DNA of 64,000 nucleotides from Adiantum capillus-veneris (lineage: Eukaryota; Streptophyta; Polypodiopsida; Polypodiales; Pteridaceae): positions 50,587,774 to 50,651,773 of the forward strand of contig CM043942.1 of NCBI GenBank assembly GCA_014529385.2, written 5' to 3'. The notes under the pieces were generated by a model. The model was not told where the DNA came from and did not search any database. It saw only the letters and a program-made list of their open reading frames with translations. Of the stretch, positions 1 through 13,600 are shown in pieces. Numbering within the stretch: the stretch's first letter is position 1; every line of letters begins with the position of its first letter. The translations under genes were made by a program, and so were the position numbers.

Positions 1-3000
1 CACTCTGCAAGCTATGTTTGGAGGAAGAAACGCTGCCAGAATAGAGTTTTTGAAGAAACAACTTGACAAAATACAGATGGACGAAGGTGACGATATTGTC
101 GAGCATCTTACAAAAATCAAGGATCTTAAAGAGCAATTGCTTAGCATTGATGAAGTGATTCCAGAGAAGGACTTGGTTTCCAAAACACTCAATTCACTAC
201 CACCATCTTATTTGACTTTTTAGACTTCTTTGACTCTGTCTTTGCGAGCTAATCCTGACCCTCTTCATTTTGAAGAGTTAGTGGCTTTGCTATTGCAGGA
301 GGATCAATCACGTAAGAACAAGTCTTTACAGGTGGATGGTATGGATCATGCTCTTGTTGTACAGAACAAAAACAGGGGTAAAGAGAGTGCTCATCACTCC
401 AAGTCTGGTGCAGGACAGTCTTCAGAGAAGTCTAAAGGTGATTCCGACAAGTCCAAGAAGAAAGGTAAATGTCACTACTGCAAGAAACCTGGTCACTACA
501 TTAGTGAGTGTAAAAAGCGAATTGCTAAAGAAAAGAAGAAAGAGTCAAGTTTGGTTGTTTCAGCTTCTGGTGATTCTTCTACAGCTAAAGAAGAGTCTGC
601 AAACTTTGTGCAGGATTCTTATGCTTTTGTAGTATGTTCAGATTTTTCTGCTTACAATGTTGACAAGACACAAATGATTTGGTACTTTGATAGTGGTGCA
701 TCCAGGCATATTACTTCAAGGAAGGATTTGTTTTGTTCATTGGATGCAGCTCCAGCAGGAAAGAAGGTGACATGTGCAAATAATGCTTCTTATCCAATCA
801 AAGGCGTTGGTAAGATTTTGATTACCATTTCAGATGGTTCAGATTTATGCTTGCCAGATGTCTTATATGTTCCAGGGATCAAGGAGAATTTGTTGTCTGT
901 ATCCTCTCTTGCAAAAAATGGTCTTCGGGTCATTTTTGAGGATGACAGATGTATTGTACGAGATTGAGAGAATGGTTATTCTCTTATCACTACAGGTACG
1001 CTGGAAAATGGACTATTTGTGCTAGATCATTATGAAAAGCAGATTCAGGTATGTATTGCAGAAACAAAGACTCAGGCCATGCAGGATGCTGAGTTGTGGC
1101 ATGCTAGATTTGGGCATGTTAGTTATGGCATTTTGATGACTTTACAACGTCATAATATGGTGCATGATTTGTCTTTATTAGAGATGCCACCAAGACATGT
1201 ATGTGAAGGTTGCGTTCTTGGAAAGATGCACAGATTTGCATTTTCGCAAGATGGTTCAGTTAGAGTGACACGAAAGTTGCAGCTTGTACACAGTGATGTA
1301 TGTGGTCCTATGAGGACGCCATCTATAGGAAACAACCTTTATTTTGTGACCTTCATTGATGACTTTTCCAGGTTTTGTTGGGTGTATCCACTCGAAGCAA
1401 AGTCAGATGTGTTTGCAGTTTTTCAACATTATGTCGCCATGGTTGAAAATGAAACAGGTTGCAAAGTACAGACTCTTCGTACCGATCGAGGAGGTGAATA
1501 CATGTCAGGTGCATTTAAGGATTTTTTGGGAAAGAAAGGCATTAAACACCAATGCACTATGCCATACACACCACAACAGAATGGTGTTGCAGAAAGGAAG
1601 AACAGGTCTTTAATGGAGACAGCTAGATGTATGCTCAAGGCTAAGAGTTTGCCTCATAAGCTATGGATGGAGGCAGTTGCTTGTGCAGCACATGTTTTGA
1701 ACAGGTGTCCTACTCGTGCCTTGAAGACCATTACTGCATATGAAGCTTGGTATGACAAAAAACCTTCAGTCAGTTATCTTCGTGTTTTTGGTTGTCTTGC
1801 TTATGCTCACATCCCTCAGCAGTTACGTGGGAAGCTTGATGATAAGGCAATCAAATGTATATTTGTGGGGTACAGTAGTGGAAGTAAAGGTTATAGACTT
1901 TACAATCCTGCTACAAATAAGATTTTTGAAAGTCGCGATGTAATTTTTGCAGAAACTACTGCTCAACCTATGGTTGCTTTTGATGTACCTCATATGCAGA
2001 CACATGATGTATTTGAAGGTTTGCTTCCTTCTTTTGTGGAGAATCAAGAATCACAGCAGGTTGATAATCTTGATCAATCTTTTGATCAGCATGTGACACC
2101 TCATGATGTAGAGGAAATTGTGCGTGAAGAGCAAGAAGTTCTCAGGGAAGAAAGAACCTTGCCTAAATGGGTTCAGAAAACTTTGCAGGATAGCAAGTTG
2201 GATGCACCGTTGCCACGAAAAACACGTGCTGGTACTACTTTTGGTAGAGAGCAAGTAGATTTGGCTTGCTTTAGCACTCTTTGTGATGCAGATGAGCCTG
2301 ATTCATTTGATCAAGCTTTAGAGTGTGTTCAGTGGAAAGATGCTATGCAGCAAGAAATTGATTCTATTCATAAGAATCATACATGGGATCTAGTGGACTT
2401 GCCTACAGGTAAAAAGCCTATTGGTACAAAGTGGGTTTTTAAGGTAAAAAAGAAACAAGATGGTACTGTTGACAAGTACAAAGCAAGGCTTGTGGCAAAA
2501 GGCTATGCGCAACAGAAAGGCATAGATTATGATGAAACCTTTGCTCCTACTTCTCGTGCGTACACAGTTAGATCACTAGTTGCAATTGCTGCTCATCATG
2601 GTTGGAAAGTGCATCAGTTGGATATCAAAACTGCTTTTTTGAATGGTGATTTGCAGGAAGAAGTTTATGTAAGTCAACCAAGTGGTTTTGTTGTAAAAGG
2701 TCAAGAGCAAAAGGTATGTAGATTGCGTAAAGCTTTGTATGGTCTCAAACAGGCTCCAAGAGCATGGTATGAGAAGATACATACTTATTTGATTGGCCAG
2801 GGATTTCAGAATAGTCCAACAGAAAGTACTTTGTATGTCAAAAAGAGAGATGGAGTTCTCATTATGCTAACACTTTATGTGGATGATATGCTTCTTACAG
2901 GCAATAGTGCAGATGAAATTGAAGCGTTTAAAGATGCTTTGAGAAAAACCTTTGAGATGTCTGATCTTGGTTTGCTACATTATTACTTGGGTATTCAGTT

Positions 3001-4168
3001 TGTGCAATCAGAAGATGGCATATACATGTTGCAGGCAAAATATTTGCATAAAATTTTGGACAAGTTTGGTATGCAAAATTGTAAGCCAATCTCTACACCC
3101 GTAGAAATTGGATCAAAGTTGAGCATGCATGATGCTGGAGAAACTTTTGATGTACATACTTATGCAGCAGCGGTTGGTTGCTTGATATATTTGGCAGGCA
3201 ACACTTGTCCAGACATTCAATTTGGGGTTTCACAAGCAAGCAGATTTATGCACAGCCCAGGTATGCATCATTGGCAGGCTGTGAAGCGCATACTTCGTTA
3301 CCTTTCAGGTACCCCTAATCTTGCCATGTTCTTTCCAAGGGGGGATATGTATGGAAAGCACAGTTCTATGCAGCTTCTTGGTTACAGCGATTCAGATTGG
3401 GCTGGTGATTTTGACACACGACATTCCACAAGTGGCAATTGTTTTTTCTTGGGAAATGCATGTATATCTTGGCTAAGCAAGAAGCAACCCACAGTGGCTA
3501 CATCAACTTGTGAAGCTGAGTACAGGGCAGCTTTCACGGCAACAGTTGATTGTGTATGGATACGCAGGTTATTGGCAGATCTTTGTGAGTGTCAACAGGC
3601 ACCCACTACCATTTTCACTGACAGTCAGAGTGCTATGGCAGTTGCAAGGAATCCAGTATTTCATGCAAGAACAAAGCACATAGAGGTTCACTACCACTAT
3701 GTCAGGAAAAGGCTACATGCGGGGGAGATCACACTAACTTACTGTCCTACACAGGATAACATTGCAGATCTATTTACGAAGGCGTTATCATGAGAAAAGT
3801 TTGAAGCTTTCCGAAAAGCTTTGGGCTTACTCTCATACACATGATGATCTGCTACCTTGTACGGATTCACACTATCACTACAGGGGGGATTTGTAGACAT
3901 GTAGTAGTGTTAGTGTGTATACGCGCTTCACCAGGGGCACTTTTCTCCCACTGGGTTTTTCCCCCTGGACATCCGGTGTGAAAGGACACCTTATCTCTTA
4001 GGGTTTCATATAAGCTTTGTAGCTCTGAGTTTGGATACATTATTATTCTAATACAGAGAGACAGACTATAGAGATCTCGTACGCAAGCTCTGTGTCTTCT
4101 CCTTCTCCATCTTCTTCCTACTCTGAGTTGCTTTCTTCCTTCTGTTTCCTGTTTCATCATCTTCAACA
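1..4168 (+). mobile_element. Ty1/copia LTR retrotransposon, 3' part with 3' LTR
   Basis: Copia element entering from the left edge; its 5' LTR and gag start lie outside. Parts in order: gag with a CCHC knuckle (CHYCKKPGHYISEC, about 470-512); aspartic protease (DSGAS, about 690); integrase zinc domain (about 1095-1220) and DDE core with HSDVCGP, TDRGGEY and NGVAERKN (about 1290-1610); reverse transcriptase with YVDDML (about 2875); RNase H with SDSDWAGD, EAEY and TDSQSA (about 3390-3690). The gene order protease-integrase-RT-RNase H is copia. A purine tract (caggggggat) precedes the 3' LTR. It is a fossil with about two breaks in the visible part and otherwise well kept, so fairly young. It shares LTR similarity with the copia element at the right edge. 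Confidence 0.93.
3892..4168 (+). repeat. 3' LTR of the left-edge copia element
   Basis: Starts TGTAGACATG just after the polypurine tract at 3881-3890 and is taken to end at TTCAACA. The length of about 277 bp is usual for short copia LTRs. A TATA-like stretch (catataagc) lies near 4008. The part CATGTAGTAGTGTTAGTGTG aligns with CATGTGGTAGTGATGTGTGTG in the LTR at 60.2 kb. The right border is inferred from the CA end because the partner LTR is not in the window. Confidence 0.7.
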
Positions 4169-4239
4169 AAAAGTACATCACTAAGAAGATCAAGTGAATT
4201 GGCTTCAATGAACATTTTCCCATTGACAGAGATAGATTT

Positions 4240-6746
4240 AATTACTCTATTGATTGACAAGAACAAGCAGAAAGGAAGAAAAGACAATACCCATACCAGT
4301 TCACTGAACTGCATCCCGGGAAACACCTAGTTCATCTATTATATGGACGACCACCAGAACAACAAGCATAGGATAAGTTTGTTTTCAAAATAGCACCAGA
4401 AACCAGTCATATTGACTCTAAGCAAGGAAACTAAGCAGTTGATCAGAACACATAATGGACTACTAGAATTGATTGATCCCTTCAATAATTATGATGTTGG
4501 TATTAGGACTGAGAAGGAAGCTGAGTCATTGTATAAGCACAAGGGAGGAGGTCCAAATTGGCTACTTCCAAATGAACAAGAAGTGGAAGAATCTCAACTC
4601 AGAGGAGAACCCTCGAATGATCAAGATCAATAAGCACCCGAAGACAGAGATCAAGGAAAAAGCAAAGGCACTGTTCCAGAAATACAAGGATGTATTTTCT
4701 TGGGAATATATTGATTTGAAAGGAGAAGATCCAAAGGTATGCCAACATCAAATACCACTAAAGCCAGATTCTAGACCAGTGAGACTGCAGAGATACAAGA
4801 TGAACCCCAACTATGCTAAGAAGGTCAAGGAGGAGATAGACAATCTCCTCAATGCAGGGTTCATAATAGAGGTGGCGAGCAGTGTACCAATAGGGTTATG
4901 TCCAAGCACTCGAAGCTAGCTAGCTTTTCGCGTAGAGAAAAGAAAAGAAAAGAGGGACAAGGTGTTTTTTCAAAACAACTTTATCTTTTGTTGAGACTAG
5001 TTGTTTCCAATAGTGGTAGTTCCCAAGAAGAATGGCAAGTTGAGGGTGTGTGTGGATTATAGGAATTTGATTGCTCGGATTATCAAGGACCCCTTCCCAT
5101 GCCCTTTACAGACATGCTATTGGATGAGATTCTAGGCCATGAAATGTATAGCTTTATAAACGATCACAGTGGCTACAATCAAGTTAAGATTGCACGTGAA
5201 GACTGAACTAAAACCACGTTAATCACTGAATGAGAAGCATTTTAAGGGAGGAAAATTAGTTCGGGTGGCCTCTACACCAAGACAATTCCCAGAGGCATCA
5301 TCAATGCCGGGTTGGAAATCTTGGGGGGGGGGGGGGGGGACCACCTAGCAAATATGCTGCTAGGACGCAAGAGAACTTAGATCATGAATGAAATGCAGCA
5401 TGCTAGTGGTGTTCAATCAGTGTGTCTCACAAAGATAAAAGTAATCATAATATGTATGTGACATGATGCACCAACAAAGAAACCATCAACCAATCAAAAG
5501 GAGTGTTTTTGGGCAGATACATTGCTTGGACAACAAACAAGATGTCAATTACTCTATTGATTGACAAGAACAAGCAGAAAGGAAGAAAAGACAGTACCCA
5601 TACCAGTTCACTGAACTGCATCCTGGGAAACACCTAGTTCATCTATTATATGGACGACCACCAGAACAACAAGCATAGGATAAGTTTGTTTTCAAAATAG
5701 CACCAGAAACCAGTCATATTGACTCTAAGCAAGGAAACTAAGCAGTTGATCAGAACACATAATGGACTACTAGAATTGATTGATCCCTTCAATAATTATG
5801 ATGTTGGTATTAGGACTGAGAAGGAAGCTGAGTCATTGTATAAGCACAAGGGAGGAGGTCCAAATTGGCTACTTCCAAATGAACAAGAAGTGGAAGAATC
5901 TCAACTCAGAGGAGAACCCTCGAATGATCAAGATCAATAAGCACCTGAAGACAGAGATCAAGGAAAAAGCAAAGGCACTGTTCCAGAAATACAAGGATGT
6001 ATTTTCTTGGGAATATATTGATTTGAAAGGAGAAGATCCAAAGGTATGCCAACATCAAATACCACTAAAGCCAGATTCTAGACCAGTGAGACTGCAGAGA
6101 TACAAGATGAACCCCAACTATGCTAAGAAGGTCAAGGAGGAGATAGACAATCTTCTCAATGCAGGGTTCATAATAGAGGTGGCGAGCAGTGACTAGTTGT
6201 TTCCAATAGTGGTAGTTCCCAAGAAGAATGGCAAGTTGAGGGTGTGTGTGGATTATAGGAATTTGATTGCTCAGATTATCAAGGACCCCTTCCCATGCCC
6301 TTTACAGACATGCTATTGGATGAGATTCTAGGCCATGAAATGTATAGCTTTATAAACGATCACAGTGGCTACAATCAAGTTAAGATTGCACGTGAAGACT
6401 GAACTAAAACCACGTTAATCACTGAATGAGAAGATTTTAAGGGAGGCAAATTAGTTCGGGTGGCCTCTACACCAAGACAATTCCCAGAGGCATCATCAAT
6501 GCCGGGTTGGAAATCTTGGGGGGGGGGGGGGGGGGGGGACCACCTAGCAAATATGCTGCTAGGATGCAAGAGAACTTAGATCATGAATGAAATGCAGCAT
6601 GCTAGTGGTGTTCAATCAGTGTGTCTCACAAATATAAAAGTAATCATAATATGTATGTGACATGATGCACCAACAAAGAAACCATCAACCAATCAAAAGG
6701 AGTGTTTTTGGGCAGATACATTGCTTGGACAACAAACAAGATGTCA
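4240..6746 (+). repeat. 1.3 kb tandem duplication of a Ty3/gypsy RT fragment
   Basis: Two direct copies, 4240-5546 and 5547-6746, offset 1307 bp and differing at roughly ten positions apart from indels (about 1%), so the duplication is recent. Each copy carries the start of a gypsy reverse transcriptase: a FSWEY segment, CQHQIPLKPDSRPVRLQRYK, then PKKNGKLRVCVDYRNLI and SFINDHSGYNQVKI. Each also has a long G run (5323-5339 and 6518-6538) and the same right-hand end (caaacaagatgtc). Copy 1 has about 111 bp (4885-4995) absent from copy 2. Both are gypsy fossils, broken and lacking the rest of the element. Confidence 0.85.
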
Positions 6747-7570
6747 ACCAAGAGCAGAGCTTGATTCGTAGGTGCATGGAAACAAATAGATGGGTGTCAA
6801 TCATCTACTCGACCTCTCTAGATAATCACTACCAAGGGAAATCAACTCAAAGCACACTAGGTGTACACAACCGCTGCTTTACTTACGATGCTTGAACTCT
6901 CCAAAACATTTCCTAACGTCATCGAATCGTCATGAATCTCAAGGATAACGTCTACACACTTAGAAGACACTACCCTTTAGTCCCTAACCCAATCTACTAC
7001 CTGCAACCACTTTGTGTGAAAATTGCGTATGAAGAGAGGCCCAAAATTATAGGTCATCGATTCTCAAAGTGCTTATGCCTAAGATGTAGCTTGGCTTTCC
7101 GTGAATGCAATAACATATAGCAATCATAAAACAGATGCACGGTTGGAGAGAAAACTCACCTCAAAGATCGTGGAGAGCGCTTTGCGAGGAGACCAAATTG
7201 TGCAAGCTTGGCGTTCTAACACAATGGTGTAGTCGCCTTTGCAATGTAGCTTTAGTAGCACATCTAAGGAAGAAAAGAAGCTGTCACTCACTCTGAACAC
7301 ACAACACACAATCACGATACACTTCGTAGAGCTCAAAAAGATGATTGATTCAAAAGTTGTCTTAGGTTTACAAAAATTGGCTTTTAAACCTCAGCCTTGG
7401 AGGTTCTAACTCATCAAAATTAAATTCTACTTTCTACCATGGGTTTTATTGATATGCATATTCAATAGGTTACAATCTGGAAACTCAATGGAGTCCCAAA
7501 AAATAATTACAAATGTATTCGTCAAATTATATGATACAAAAATACGCTTTCTTGTGTTCAGTTGTTAACA
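6747..7570 (-). repeat. LTR of a minus-strand Ty3/gypsy-like element
   Basis: On the minus strand a purine tract (gtggagggggggggag, 7571-7586) is followed by TGTTAACAACTGAACAC, the usual layout of a 3' LTR start. The LTR then runs toward lower coordinates through AT-rich sequence. Its far end abuts the duplicated gypsy fragment, and the exact border is not resolved. No protein coding is evident inside. Confidence 0.6.
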
Positions 7571-8760
7571 CTCCCCCCCCCTCCACGTCAATGTCGTCCT
7601 CGGCATGAGCTTTCCATGTGTTGGTGATTTGTTTTTTTGAGTTGGTGGCAGTCTTCTTCAGCTTTTGTCAATGGAAGCCTAGTGGCTTTATGTATGACTC
7701 ATATCTCACGTTGCCCATGTTGATTGTAGGGCCAAAGATCCTGCTGTCATAAGTGAAGAAGTCGATGTAGAAGGCTTCCTTGAATGCTTGCATATGGAAG
7801 ATTGGCAGGAACATCAATCTTTGATAGAATAAGTGGAGCACCTCCGAGGATGGCTTCTTTGACAAATCATAAATCATCTTGGTGACAGTGTCGCTCGTTG
7901 ATAATAATGTTGAGTCTGTGGCTTTGGACGACGCGAACTCCTTGATGCAGGCTAGCATTGTTTTACATATCTTTCTAAGCATCACACAGCTCAAGTCAAG
8001 AGAGCCAGTGAAAAGCTTAATGGCACCGGTGAGGGTTTTCATCACATAAGTTCTCTTTATTGTCTCTCGCTCCTTGGATGTGGAAGATTAGGATAATTCA
8101 GCCAATTTGAATGCCTTTGCAACAACATTGCATGATCTTTCCAGGACCTCATTTGCGGCACTGGGTAGAAGGAGACATCATCCCTTACTGACTTTGACGC
8201 GTCAACCAGACATACAAGGTATGTTGGATATTTGGAAAGCCACCCTTTTTTACATTTAGGATGTGAGTCCACTATACATTTGGAGGCCTTGTGATCTTTG
8301 ATATCACCATCAAAAAGTGGTGTTGGCTCCTCCATTTGGATGCGCTTTTTCATGGTCATTACTTCATACTGAGTAGAGGATAAGGAAGGGATGGTTGCAT
8401 CCTTTCTGTTGTGGTCACATTTGTGTCAATATTTTGGACACCCATGGAGTGTAGCATCCTCTGTTCCCACTCTATGGCAGCTTCTGAGCTCTCTTTGATT
8501 GCTTTCTCTATTAGAGTACAAAGATGAGCCTCCTCTTCTGCTTTTAACACTTGTCCTTCTTCTTGGATTTGTGGAGGTATCTCCACTAGTCATGGTTCTT
8601 TGGAACTATTAGGGAGTTCTAGAGGCTCGTATTGGGTGTTGTCTCTAAGGTCACTTGGACTTGGATTTGTAGTTTGGCCCCGTGCCCTTTCCACTTCTTG
8701 CCTCAAATCTATCATTTGATGTTGGGCTAGCTCATCTCTTTTCATGACCTCTTCTGCTTC
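7571..8760 (-). mobile_element. unassigned ORF block of the minus-strand LTR element
   Basis: Minus-strand open frames (parts 7668-8045, 8057-8359 and 8359-8586, with coding-like sequence up to about 8760) lie immediately before the polypurine tract of the LTR at 6747-7570, so they belong to that element. The upstream part is acidic and Glu-rich (QIQEEGQVLKAEEEAH), the middle has Cys/His and Trp residues, and the last part is hydrophobic (SEVLHLFYQRLMFLPIFHM). I recognise no gag, protease, RT, RNase H or integrase motif. It may be an extra 3' ORF or a non-autonomous element's only ORF. Fossil with a few breaks. Confidence 0.45.
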
Positions 8761-10600
8761 CACCTGCGAGCGGACAACTTTGAAAAAACCCCTATATACG
8801 ACTCATATTAGGGAATATGACCCCCCTTTCTACGCTTATACGATAATCAATGAAGATGTAATAGGACTAAATTTTGAAGTTCTTAAAGTCGAAAAGAATG
8901 TCGTAAGCCATATCTTTCGTTTAGCATGATTTGAAAGATTGTTGAATAGTCTATTAGATAGAGCTTATATGAATGAGTTTAAGATATTAAGAGAAAAAAT
9001 ATACTCTCTTCTTTTCAAATACTACACCAAAGATATATTTCATAAAGTTTAATGAACAACAGATAGTTTGTCTATGAACAGTATAATAAAAACGTAATTA
9101 AAACTGAGATTTTTATTAGTATCAATGTGTTATATTTATGTGTTTTAGCTTAAAATGCATGGGTAGGCTTAAAATAAGTTGAAAAAGTAGTGGAGACCCA
9201 AAAATACTGTTTTTAGGAGTCGCGACCTAAAAGTTGAGTTTTCAGCCCAAAAAATGCGTTTTTCGCAATTCTGGCTACGTAGCCTTGTAGACCAAACCTG
9301 TTCCCGTCGTTTTGAGTATCTGGAAGTCTATGTTCTGAGTTTGTTTGACCAAGTTATGACAGAAACAAATTGCCAGCAGCAACAGGGTAACCTACAAGCA
9401 GCCAACAGGTTAGCTTACAAACAAATATACACAGGTAATATCTCTTTTGTTTGATCCAATCAAGAAGTGATTATACTCTTTTATGATGGTACAAAATGAT
9501 GTTTTGAATTTGATTACCATGTTGATTTGGTTGCACGAGTATGTTCTTTTAGCTATTTTGTAGACGATGTAGGGTGTCATGATATTGGGATTGTGATCGT
9601 GTTGCGATTTCGATTATGATCGTTGTTGCCATTGATAGCCGTTTTTCGGCTTTCCATAATTGCCATAGTAAGCTACCTCACCCTATCAAATCACTCAAAC
9701 ATTTTGGTTATCCCTACCATTTCACTGTACATAGGCGTGTGTGAGTTAGGGACTTTCTCCATATTTTCTTACCTCAAGATTGCTACAAATGGTTGGTGTT
9801 ATTACTTGCAAAAGAGTAAGTAGAATAGGGATTTTTCATCCTTAAAGCACGCCTGCTTTATGCAGTTAACGGGGATACCGTCGAGAGCTATGGTCTTAAT
9901 AATGGAGTCCTACAAGACTTGCCTACGGCTTAACCATTATTGAGCCATTAGAAGCTTGACAAGAACCAGTGCTATCTTGGCTCTGTGAAACCCTCTCTTC
10001 TATTCCTTGCAATTTATAATAATCGAGCCACGGGTATAGATGCTTGAGTGCTTATCTTTGAAGGTAAAGAGGAGTAGCAACTAGGGCTTGAAGTGCCAAA
10101 GTACTTGTTGTGACTTGTTCTAAAGGGAGTGAAAGATTGGCAGCTGCAACTTCAAGAATGTTAATAGACCCGATAGCTATAGTGATCTGTGCTATTATGT
10201 CTCGATCACGGTCCCACCATTGGATTCATTCTTGACCTTGTTACTGACTTTCTCAAAAAGATGCTTGGTATCTTCCACGGGAGCAAAAATGACACACATT
10301 ATGTGACTATCCATTGTAACATGCACCTAGTTGTCAAAGCATTGTATATACACATTGTATTTGCGTTGCATGGTGTGACCAATATTAGTTGATTATTCAA
10401 GGTATCTAATAATAATACAAAAAAGTTATGGGAACATTCATATCCATTGATATGTAATATGAGATCCACAAAACCTATAGCAATACTAATAGTTCCATTG
10501 AATCCGGTAAATGTTTTTTCCAAGGGGTGTAGGATCAATTTTGGAATTTGTTGCTACGTATTCCAACTAATTGTATTCACATGAGATCAATGCATGAATA
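8761..10600. other. AT-rich stretch, nothing recognised
   Basis: Short frames only (such as 8744-8929, 9254-9454, 9623-9823 and 10189-10392), with no family motif and no terminal repeats. It may be old retroelement sequence eroded past recognition. Confidence 0.4.
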
Positions 10601-13600
10601 GGTAACATTCTGACTCCTAGCTTTACAGAAATATATGGATCCACATTTTTGTCATTGTCCTCAATGCTGGTAATCTAATAACTTTTGTGCTTCCTCTTTG
10701 CTACACATTCTCTGGCTTCTTGTTGTGCCTCTTGAATCTTGAGCTCTTGCTTCTTTTTCCTATTTTTAACTACATGTGTCCTTTTGAGCATGCGTGTGTC
10801 AACGGCAAGTGATGTTTTTAAAGCTTGCATCCACTAATCTAGTTTGCCATTTCCTGTCCATCCAATGTAGCAAGCTTAATGGCCCCACTTGGTGATATGG
10901 AATGAATCACAAATGGTCCCATTCCATGCTTCTTTAATTTTTTGTTTTTTGCTTAAGAGTGTAGACAAGCACATAATTCCCTAGTGTGATGTCTTTGGAC
11001 TTTACGCGCTTGTCATGAAACTCTTTCATGCATGTTTTTTAGGCACATATTGTGACCACTGCCTTTAATTTAATTTCATGCAACTTTTCTAAGTCAATTA
11101 GACGGTCAGACCATTCATGTCTAGTCCATTCAAGTTTATTGGCTACTCCCAAGGTTGGAACCAAAAATTCTATGGATAATATTGCATTAAGTCCAAACAC
11201 CATGTTATAAGATGTAGTCCCTAAAATAGTTTTGTATGCAACTTTGTAATCCCAAATAGCGGAGTAAAACTTTTGATCCCAATCCAATCTATTGTTTTTC
11301 ACAATTTTAGTGAGAACTATGCACAAGACTTTGTTGCTGCTCTTGTATTGACCATTATCTTGTGGGTGATACGAAGCCAATTTTCTATGTATGACAATGA
11401 ATTCATCAAGCAAGTACTCAATGACTTCATTAACAAAATATGTCCCTCGATGACTAACAATTTCTATAGGCAGATTGTACATGTGAAAACATTTTCATAT
11501 AAGAATGAATTGTGGTGCATGCATCATATTTTTGTGTGGTTTTAGCTTCTACGCACTTGGTCAAATAGTATGTGACTACTATGATATATTTTTTATGAGT
11601 TCTGTAAGCCGACGGTGCTATGGGACCCAAAATTTGAACCCTACTTGGAAAATACACGTGCTCCTACCATCAGTCTCATCAGCATTTCATCCCTTTTATG
11701 GGAATTTTTGTTCTTTGTTGACACTCATCACACCGCTTCACAAATGCTCCAGCATCCACGAAGAGTGTAGATCAATAAATTTTGACAAACATTATAGCCT
11801 TAGCCCTTTTATATGTTGAAAGATGACCTCTCACTTGCTGTGAATGTGCTTTCCCCATGTAAGATTGGTATGTACTCATTTTTTGATGCACAAAGTGTGA
11901 GTTGATTATGCATGCACATGATTTGCAATTCCTAACACACATGTGTGCATCAAATTTCATACTAGGACAAAAACTCCCATTCTCATCAAATTTTGATACG
12001 TTTTGATTTTCCCATGATGGATAAAGTCCATCATGACACGTGCTTCCTTCAAGTACAAAGGAATATCAAAGGCTTTGATGCACAACTGCAAGATGCCATC
12101 CAAACTCCTAACATATAGTCATCCACTAAGTAGTTGGAAAGGATTTCTTTGCTCAATTATGCATCTGTCATCTATTTTGTCATGGTCTATTGACAATTGT
12201 CCTATAGACAAAACTAGGAATATATTATCACTCCACCTATGTATCATTTCTAGGTTAAAGAGATCAAACTCAAGCAAAATGATGAGCCATCTCACTATTC
12301 GGCATGTGTTGCATGGCTTGTTGAGTAGATACAATAGTGCTTGGGTTATCCGCAAAGAAAATGAATTGGTTGGCTAGGAAATAATGCCAAAATTTCTTCA
12401 TAACATAAACCATTCCCAATCCTTCCCTTTTCATAGTTGTGTAATTTTTTTCAACATGTTCAGTTGAAGGCTAGCATAGCATATTAAAAATCCATTAAAA
12501 AATCCATAACTCCCTCACCAAGTTGTGCCAGGATACATCCAATGGCAAAAACAGAGGCATCTACATGAACATGAAAATTTGCTCTAATATGGTGCCGTGA
12601 GAATTGGTGATGATACCAATGGTTGCTTCAACTTTTAAACTAATTTCTCACAATATCCAGCTCAATCAAAGGTTACAATCAAACCATAGAGAGGCTTGGC
12701 AATGATTGCATACATGTAAACAAATTTTCAGTATTATCCACAATGTCCCATGAATGATTGGAACTCCTTCGCTATTTTTAGATGCGGCATATCCACAATC
12801 ACCTTGATTTTGTCCATATGCATGGATATTCCATTTGTGGACACAATATGACCTAGGATCTTGTCCTGCCTAACCATGACAACTCATTTTCTTGGATTCG
12901 GGTAGATTCGATAGGTGTCAAATTTCCCAAATGCTTTTTTAGGTGTTCTATATGGTCTTTGCATAACATTGAGTGCACAAATAAGTTATCCATTCACATT
13001 TCTAAAAATATATGCAAGCACTATCTGAAAGCTTGATCCATGAGTCTTTGGAATGTGGTAAGTGCATTTGTCAGCCCAAATGGCATCAACCCATAAGCAA
13101 ACATGCCCCATTGAGTCACAAAGGTTGTTTTGTGCTAATCTTTTGGTTTAATCACCAATTGATTAAACCTGAAAATCCATCCAAAAAGTTGTATGTGTGC
13201 TTCCCCACTACTCTTTTCAAGACATGATCATTGATAGGAAGAGGATAACTATCATGGATAGTAGCTTCATTTAGATTGACACACACTCTTAACTTGCCAT
13301 TGTTTTTAGGTACCACTACAATTGGGGATACCCAATCCATGTGCTCTATTCGTAAATGAACTCACCTTCCTTTAGCTTATAAATCTCGTCTTTGATTTTC
13401 TTTGCAAATGTCTCATTGTAAGTTTAATATTTTTGTCTCCTTGTCTTAGCATCACAATTTAAGGGAATTCTATGCTGACAAATGGAAGGATCAACCCCTT
13501 TCAAGTCTTTATAAGACCTCGCAAACACATCCTTATACTCCTTGAGCGTCTAGATCAACAATTCTTCCTTGTCAAGTGTTAGATCCATAGAAATATAAGA

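Noticed and set aside
4885-4995. Extra 111 bp in the first gypsy duplicate considered as an intron
   Set aside because: Neither possible junction gives GT-AG ends, and retroelement fragments would not need splicing here.
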